Below are positions 59,313-64,000 of a stretch of DNA of 64,000 bases, piece after piece. A program made the translations under genes and the position numbers. The first letter of the stretch is position 1. The number at the start of each line of letters is the position of its first letter. The notes under the pieces are model-generated. The model searched no databases and had not been told where the DNA came from. It was given only the letters and a program-made list of their open reading frames with translations. Origin of the DNA: Serratia odorifera (lineage in GTDB: Bacteria > Pseudomonadota > Gammaproteobacteria > Enterobacterales > Enterobacteriaceae); assembly GCF_900635445.1 (NCBI RefSeq), contig NZ_LR134117.1, forward strand, positions 124,001 through 188,000, in the 5' to 3' direction.

Positions 59313-59421
59313 GGTATCACCCTGTTAACGTGACCTCAGCACAGCCGGCTGCGTGTCTGCCGGCGGTGCTGAGGTCAGGTGCCGCTATATCTGTCCTTTT
59401 ACCGGGCTGCGATGATGTCGT

Positions 59422-60036
59422 TTACGCAGGCTCCAGCGCGATGGTGTGGCAGGTCGCCGTGCTGTTAAGCTGGCGGGTGCCCAGTCCGTACTCCGCCATG
59501 ACGTGCATAAACCGGTCGGCGTCACCGACAACCCGAAAGGTTACGGGGTGCAGATGGCTACCGTCCTGGGCAAAGGCGGCATTCAGTGCCGCTTTTTCGA
59601 CGTAGAATCCGTTGTGCTGTGACGGTACCGGCGTTACGCCAGATTTCCACTCGTGTGCGTCCAGCACATAATTGTCCCAGCCCTGGTCTTTCAGTGTTTC
59701 AGAGGCGTAGGTGAGCCGGAACAGATCGGATTGTGCGTCCAGGTTGCCGCTGCAGGAGCGCCAGAGGTAGTCAAGATGCTGGCGCAGTTTGCCAGCCGGG
59801 CCGTGTTTGCGGCCACGTTCGAGTAACCACTGGATGTCAATCGCAACGCTCCTGGGGAAGCGTTTTTGCTTTTGGGCGGTGGCCAGCCAGCGGATCAGAA
59901 ACAGGTTTTCGGCATAGGGCGTGCCGGCGATGCCGTCCTGGCGCGCCAGCCCCAACGCCACCAGGGCGCAGAACGCCAGATGGCTGAGCGCTGAGGTAGT
60001 GTTCTCTGTGGTAACGGATTCGGTTTTATCTGACAA
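59422..60036 (-). CDS. DUF2913 family protein
   Basis: 204 aa from a TTG start at 60036 with AGGGTAG upstream. ALSHLAFCALVALGLARQDG, ENLFLIRWLATAQKQKRFPR and AIDIQWLLERGRKHGPAGKL are typical of the DUF2913 family, uncharacterised enterobacterial proteins often found on plasmids and genomic islands. Intact, of normal length. Confidence 0.7.
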   Translation of the reverse strand: MSDKTESVTTENTTSALSHLAFCALVALGLARQDGIAGTPYAENLFLIRWLATAQKQKRFPRSVAIDIQWLLERGRKHGPAGKLRQHLDYLWRSCSGNLDAQSDLFRLTYASETLKDQGWDNYVLDAHEWKSGVTPVPSQHNGFYVEKAALNAAFAQDGSHLHPVTFRVVGDADRFMHVMAEYGLGTRQLNSTATCHTIALEPA

Positions 60037-60064
60037 TGGCTACCCTGCCCGTCGAAGCGAAAGA

Positions 60065-61022
60065 TTAGTGGCGGATCTGCGCCAGGTCGTCAGCGGTCAG
60101 CCCGGTCATTTTCATGACGGTGTTGTGGTCGAGACCGTTTTGCAGCATGGTGCGAGCAATTTTGAGTGCCTCTTCCTGCCTACCTTTCTCGATGCCCTTC
60201 TCGATGCCCTTTTCGATGCCCTTTTCTATACCGCGTTGTTCACCAAGCTGGATACCCTTCTCGATGCCCTTTTGTTCAAGCTGTTGTGCAATAGTCATGA
60301 GTTCATCCTCGTTTTGCGGAACCCGCAGTGCCAGTTCACGTATGAAAGCCTCGGCATCCGACGTTTCACCGGCCTGGATAATATAGTGTACCAGTGAAAT
60401 TACCTGTGGCGAAGAGAGATAGCCGGCCAGCAGTATGGTGGCCAGTTTATCCGTCAGTTCCGCCAGGTCACGCTGGCGAATATGTTTCTGCAGCAGGGTC
60501 AGCGCGGCCATACTGCGGTGACCCATAATCTCTTCGTCGGGTATGACCGTTACATCAACCAGCGGGAAATCGCCGGTATACAGTTTCTCCGCCAGCGCCG
60601 GATCATCAAATTCCTGCAGCCAGTTGGTGGAGTAGGGATACGGGCTGCGTTTGCCGGTATAGAACAGAACCGGGATGACCAGCGGCAGCTTTTTGTGGCC
60701 TGCCTCGAGATGGCGTTGCATGGCGGCCACTGCGTAGCGCATCAAGCGAAAAGCCATATGCTTATCGGGCGAGGATTGTGCTTCTAATAAAACATGCACG
60801 TAGCCATCCTCCCCGGTGGTGGTTTCAGGCTGTAGAGCACGTCGCTGAAATACTGGCGCAGGTCATCTTCGACAAAGGAGCCTGACTCCAGCTTCAGCGT
60901 ACTGAGGTCGCAGATGGCCCGCAGTTCGGCTGGCAAATGGATATCCATGAAGTCGCGGGCAATTTCGGGTTGCGTCAGAAATTGCCGGAAGGTTGCATCA
61001 TGGGGTGTTGGATTTTTTTCAT
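60065..61022 (-). pseudogene. Rpn-family recombination-promoting nuclease (PD-(D/E)XK), two frameshifts
   Basis: The N-terminal part lies in frames just upstream: NPTPHDATFRQFLTQPEIAR, FMDIHLPAELRAICDLSTLK, then LESGSFVEDDLRQYFSDVLY. Loss of one A in AAACCACC near 60825 breaks it; the main frame goes on with GYVHVLLEAQSSPDKHMAFR (the E-x-Q nuclease motif), HKKLPLVIPVLFYTGKRSPY and a C-terminal tail of GIEKGIEKG repeats (12-bp tandem units at about 60185-60265). An A7 run after the start codon is also one base short. Rpn proteins are DNA endonucleases that raise recombination and often vary by repeat-tail length. Confidence 0.75.
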
Positions 61023-61388
61023 GGAGCTATCGTAGCACGTTCGGTCACCGGCTCACTATGGCTGAGCAGAGGCTTCACCCGCTCCCCCGGCAGGATGGCG
61101 CCAGGATGTTGCAGTCGCCAGGCTTTTAATATCCGGTAGACGCTGGCCTTGCCAATGCCCAGCCGGCCGGCAACCGCTTCGCGGGTTAATCCGGCCATCG
61201 TCAATTCAATGACCTGCTGCGTTTTCGCCTGGGCCGTCGGCTTTCTTCCTTTATATGCCCCTTTGACTTTCGCACGGGCAATGCCTTCTCGCTGGCGTTC
61301 CTGACGCAGGCGTGTCTCGAACTCGGCGAAGACGCCCAGCATATCCAAAAAAGCTTTGCCGGAAGCGGATGACGTATCAATGGCCTAT
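61019..61388 (-). pseudogene. Serine recombinase (resolvase/invertase), C-terminal fragment
   Basis: IDTSSASGKAFLDMLGVFAE, then FETRLRQERQREGIARAKVK and the helix-turn-helix QQVIELTMAGLTREAVAGRL ... GIGKASVYRIL. The N-terminal catalytic serine region is missing before about 61388. It is typical of Tn3/Gin-type resolvases on plasmids and transposons. Confidence 0.75.
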
Positions 61389-61495
61389 ACCCTAAAGACG
61401 CAAAACGCACTGCAGAAGAAAATCTCATATTAAAAATATCTTTTCAGTTCCCCTGCTAGACTGATTAAAATTAACAATCAACGAGGATTAGTAAT

Positions 61496-61600
61496 ATGAA
61501 TGACTCCTTTTCATTTGAAAAAAAATCCTTTTCGCTAAGAGACAAAGCTTTCATATCAGATCCTTACCCTTGGTATAGTGTCAATACCGATCGAATTCTG
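61496..61600 (+). pseudogene. 5' fragment of an unknown gene, cut by an IS3-family element (possibly cytochrome P450)
   Basis: The ATG at 61496 has a strong AGGA box and encodes MNDSFSFEKKSFSLRDKAFI ... DPYPWYSVNTDRIL before mobile-element sequence starts. 'F..DPYPWY' is how many bacterial cytochrome P450s begin, but 35 residues are too few to be sure. The rest of the gene is not in the window. Confidence 0.35.
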
Positions 61601-61610
61601 ACCCACCCGG

Positions 61611-63212
61611 GGGTGCGGATGTTTTCCTGGACTGATTTACTGTGTGATCCCAAGTTGTCGCCGATACACTTCCGGGCTAACTGCGCCCAGCGACAGTTTA
61701 ATACGTCGTTCGTTATACCACCGGATGTAAGCATCCACATGCTGCATGAAGTTTTCCAGCGTCACGTTTGACCACTCACGACCGTAATACATTTCAGTTT
61801 TCAGCCGACCGAAGAACCCTTCGCACGCCGCATTATCCGGTGAACACCCCTTGCGGACATAGAGCGGATAAGACCTGCCGCATTCACCCGCGCCAGCCAT
61901 CCCGGCCAGCGGTAATGCCCGCCTCTGTCACTGTGGATGACCGGACGATCGCCTGCGTTTAACGTGCCGATCGCGCTTTCCAGCATCGTATTGGCCAGCT
62001 CTGCATCTGGGCGTGTACTGAGCGACCAGCTCACCACTTTGCCATCGAAGCAGTCCACCACTGGCGACAACCACACTTTACCGGCCGGAAGCTGGAACTC
62101 CGTGATATCCGTCAGCCATTTTTGATTAGGCTGCGCCGCTTTAAAATCTCTGGCGAGAAGATTATCAGGTGCCGGGCCGATTTCTCCGCAGTACGAGCTG
62201 TAGCGCCGGCGCCGGGAACGACTGACAACAAGCTGCTCTTCCACCATCAGCCTGCGCACCACCTTTTCAGAGAGCCGCAGACCTTTGTGCCGTAGCATAG
62301 CGTGCAGACGGCGATAGCCATAACAACGATAGTTGCCGTTGAAGATCTCTGTCATTGCGATACGTACGGTCGCGTATTTGTCTCCCGAGCGCAGTGCTGT
62401 CCGGTGGTAAAAAAAGCTGCTCCGCGCAAGTACAAGGACTCGCAGCAGCTCTGTCAACGGGTACGAGTCTCTCAGGACATCAGCGATCTGTGTCTTTTCC
62501 CTGTTTGTCAGAGTGTTGACGCTGATGTCCGGATCTTTTTTTATGATTTCCTCCGCTTTTTTCAGGATGTCGATCTCCATCTGCTGTCGACGTATCTCCT
62601 GATTGAGTCGGTTAACCTCTTCGCGCAGCGCGTCGCGCTCCTCCGTAAGAGACGGTCTTTCATGTTTGCGCATGGACTGGTAAGCCTCATCGCCGATGAT
62701 TTCATCTTTCCATTTGTACAATACCGTGCGACTGATGCCAATTTTCATGGCGATTTCTCTGGCAGGTACATGCCGTGTACTAAGCGCCATGACAGCCTGA
62801 CGTTTCACCTCAGGTTCAAAAGGTGCATTTTGATTGATCGTACTGGTGAAAATAAGCCGTCTGTCGGGATGACGTTCATTAACCCAGCGAGCCAGTACAT
62901 CACAGCAGGGATAACCAAGGGTCCTGCTGGTAAACGCCAGGCAGCAGCCATGGTTAAGATAATGTTCAACAGCAGCCTGCTTTTGCACATCAGAGTAACG
63001 TGGCTTACGGCGAATGGCTTTTGTAGCACCGTCACTCGCTTCCCATAAACGGATCCAGCGTCGCAGATTTCTTTTAGAAGGGTAACCCAGTTCACGAACC
63101 ACGGGAGCCAGTTTTCTGCCGTATTTAAAGTAAAGTTCAATTGCGCGGAGCCGTTCTGCTTCGGTAAACATTATTTATCTCCTGAGTGTCCAGGAAATCG
63201 TCCGCACCTCCC
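61611..63212 (-). mobile_element. IS3-family insertion sequence
   Basis: Its ends are inverted repeats (GGGTGCGGATGTTTTCCTGG on the left; GGAGGTGCGGACGATTTCCT read from the right). It carries orfA and orfB in one frame, with a frameshift near the 3' end. It sits between the truncated P450-like gene and an IS21 copy. Confidence 0.8.
61637..63171 (-). pseudogene. IS3-family transposase (fused OrfAB), frameshifted near the C-terminus
   Basis: 456 codons from the ATG at 63171: two helix-turn-helix regions (FTEAERLRAIELYFKYGRKL; ALSTRHVPAREIAMKIGISR), a coiled coil (REEVNRLNQEIRRQQMEIDI), then the DDE core (NQKWLTDITEFQLPAGKVWL; VIHSDRGGHYRW). Near 61860 a missing base in TCCGCAAGGGG breaks the frame. 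One base restored, it continues RKGCSPDNAACEGFFGRLKT (Glu) to YRRQLGITQ. Thus complete but for one base. Confidence 0.85.
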
Positions 63213-63246
63213 CCTGCCAAAGTAAAACTGACCCACCCCCTTTGAA

Positions 63247-64000
63247 TTACTCGAGCGCTGTTGCTTTCGTTTTCTTCTGGAGTTGGCCGCTTTTCAGCTT
63301 ATCTTTCAGTCGATAGCTTTGACCGCTGATTTGCGCGATATGCGCATGGTGAAGCAGCCGATCCAGCATTGCCGCCGTCAGCGTCTCGTCATCACCAAAC
63401 GTTCCTGACCACTGCGTAAACGGCAGGTTGCTGGTCAGGATCACGCTGCCTGACTCATACCGTTTAGCGACAACCTGGAAGAACAGGTTCGCCTCCATTT
63501 TGCCGAACGGCAGATAGCCCACTTCGTCGATGATCAACAACTTAGGCTTACCTACGACGCGGTTCAGGTAGCCCTTCAGATCACCCTGACGGTGTGACGC
63601 CATCAGTTGCAGCATCATATCGGCGGCGGTGATGAACCGAATGCTTAAACCCGCCATCGCGGCTTTATAGCCAATCGCGGTCGCCAGGTGCGTCTTGCCG
63701 ACGCCAGAAGGCCCGAGCAGGACAACGTTCTCCTGACGCTCTATAAATGCAAGACCCGCTAACTCCTGGATCTGGCTTCGTGGAACGCCGCTGGCATAGG
63801 CGTAATCGAACTGCTCCAGTGTTTTTATCACCGGCAGGCCTGATAACCGCAAAATGGTCTGCCGACGCCGTTCGTTCAGGCCATCATGCTGGAGCTGCAA
63901 AACGGCTTCCAGGAAGTCGGCATGTGTGCCGCTGTTGTCGATGGTCGCCTGTGCCACACCGGGCCACTCTGCCGGCAGGCGGTCGAGCTTGAGTTGTTCG
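63247..64000 (-). CDS. istB: IS21-family IstB helper ATPase (partial, runs off right edge)
   Basis: The frame is open from the window edge (EQLKLDRLPAEWPGVAQAT) to the stop at 63247. Walker A is LLGPSGVGKTHLATAIG, Walker B LLIIDEVGYLPFG, and SVILTSNLPFTQWSGTFGDD and LLHHAHIAQISGQSYRLKD complete the family pattern. It is undamaged within the window. It is a different subgroup from the IstB at 49625 and belongs to another IS21 copy whose istA lies outside the window. Confidence 0.9.
   Translation of the reverse strand, partial: EQLKLDRLPAEWPGVAQATIDNSGTHADFLEAVLQLQHDGLNERRRQTILRLSGLPVIKTLEQFDYAYASGVPRSQIQELAGLAFIERQENVVLLGPSGVGKTHLATAIGYKAAMAGLSIRFITAADMMLQLMASHRQGDLKGYLNRVVGKPKLLIIDEVGYLPFGKMEANLFFQVVAKRYESGSVILTSNLPFTQWSGTFGDDETLTAAMLDRLLHHAHIAQISGQSYRLKDKLKSGQLQKKTKATALE

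Overview
The window is GC-rich enterobacterial DNA crowded with insertion sequences and frameshifted genes. This fits a recently host-restricted insect symbiont of the Enterobacterales, probably Sodalis-like. That assignment rests on IS content (IS903/IS5, IS3, IS256, IS21 and IS6 types), pseudogene load and base composition, not on a marker gene.

The centre (about 20.5-42.5 kb, all on the minus strand) is an extracellular contractile injection system (eCIS) of the antifeeding-prophage / Photorhabdus virulence cassette type. In transcription order it reads: tube (42.5 kb), three sheath genes, second tube protein, Afp6-like peptide, Afp7-like protein, VgrG-like spike, gp25-like wedge, PAAR-like tip, two baseplate J-type proteins, tape measure, AAA+ ATPase, DUF4255 cap protein and a tail fibre. 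Baseplate, spike, tape measure and ATPase genes are open. All three sheath genes carry frameshifts and the adjacent fibre has an in-frame TAG, so as sequenced the particle could not contract.

Downstream (about 0-20 kb, same strand) lies a payload and adhesin region: a giant intimin/invasin-type adhesin with a near-identical repeat array and one frameshift at a G8 tract; an intact second fibre; an ADP-ribosyltransferase (ART)-like protein; a zinc metalloprotease split at an A8 tract; a fibre remnant; a second, AT-rich ART-like protein; and, running off the left edge, a CheD-like putative glutamine deamidase. The invasin, the intact fibre and the fibre remnant share a C-terminal module.

Upstream (42.7-45.1 kb) lies the most interesting part: a LuxR-type regulator (frameshifted), a small membrane protein, and a 235-bp segment bounded by two 35-bp sites that differ only in the inverted orientation of their 3-bp core. 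Next to it is an apparently intact FimB/FimE-like tyrosine recombinase. This looks like a fim-type invertible promoter. As sequenced, its best promoter points away from the regulator and the eCIS; inversion would point it at them.

The right third (45.5-64 kb) is an accessory graveyard: damaged IS3, IS256, IS21 and IS6 elements, integrase and resolvase fragments, a beta-helix tail-spike-like pseudogene, a frameshifted cholera/pertussis-toxin-like ART, a multiply frameshifted hydrolase-like pseudogene, a DUF2913 gene and an Rpn-family nuclease pseudogene. Many frameshifts fall in homopolymers and single-base corrections restore protein similarity. Real decay, phase variation, polymerase slippage and sequencing error are all possible explanations and cannot be separated here.
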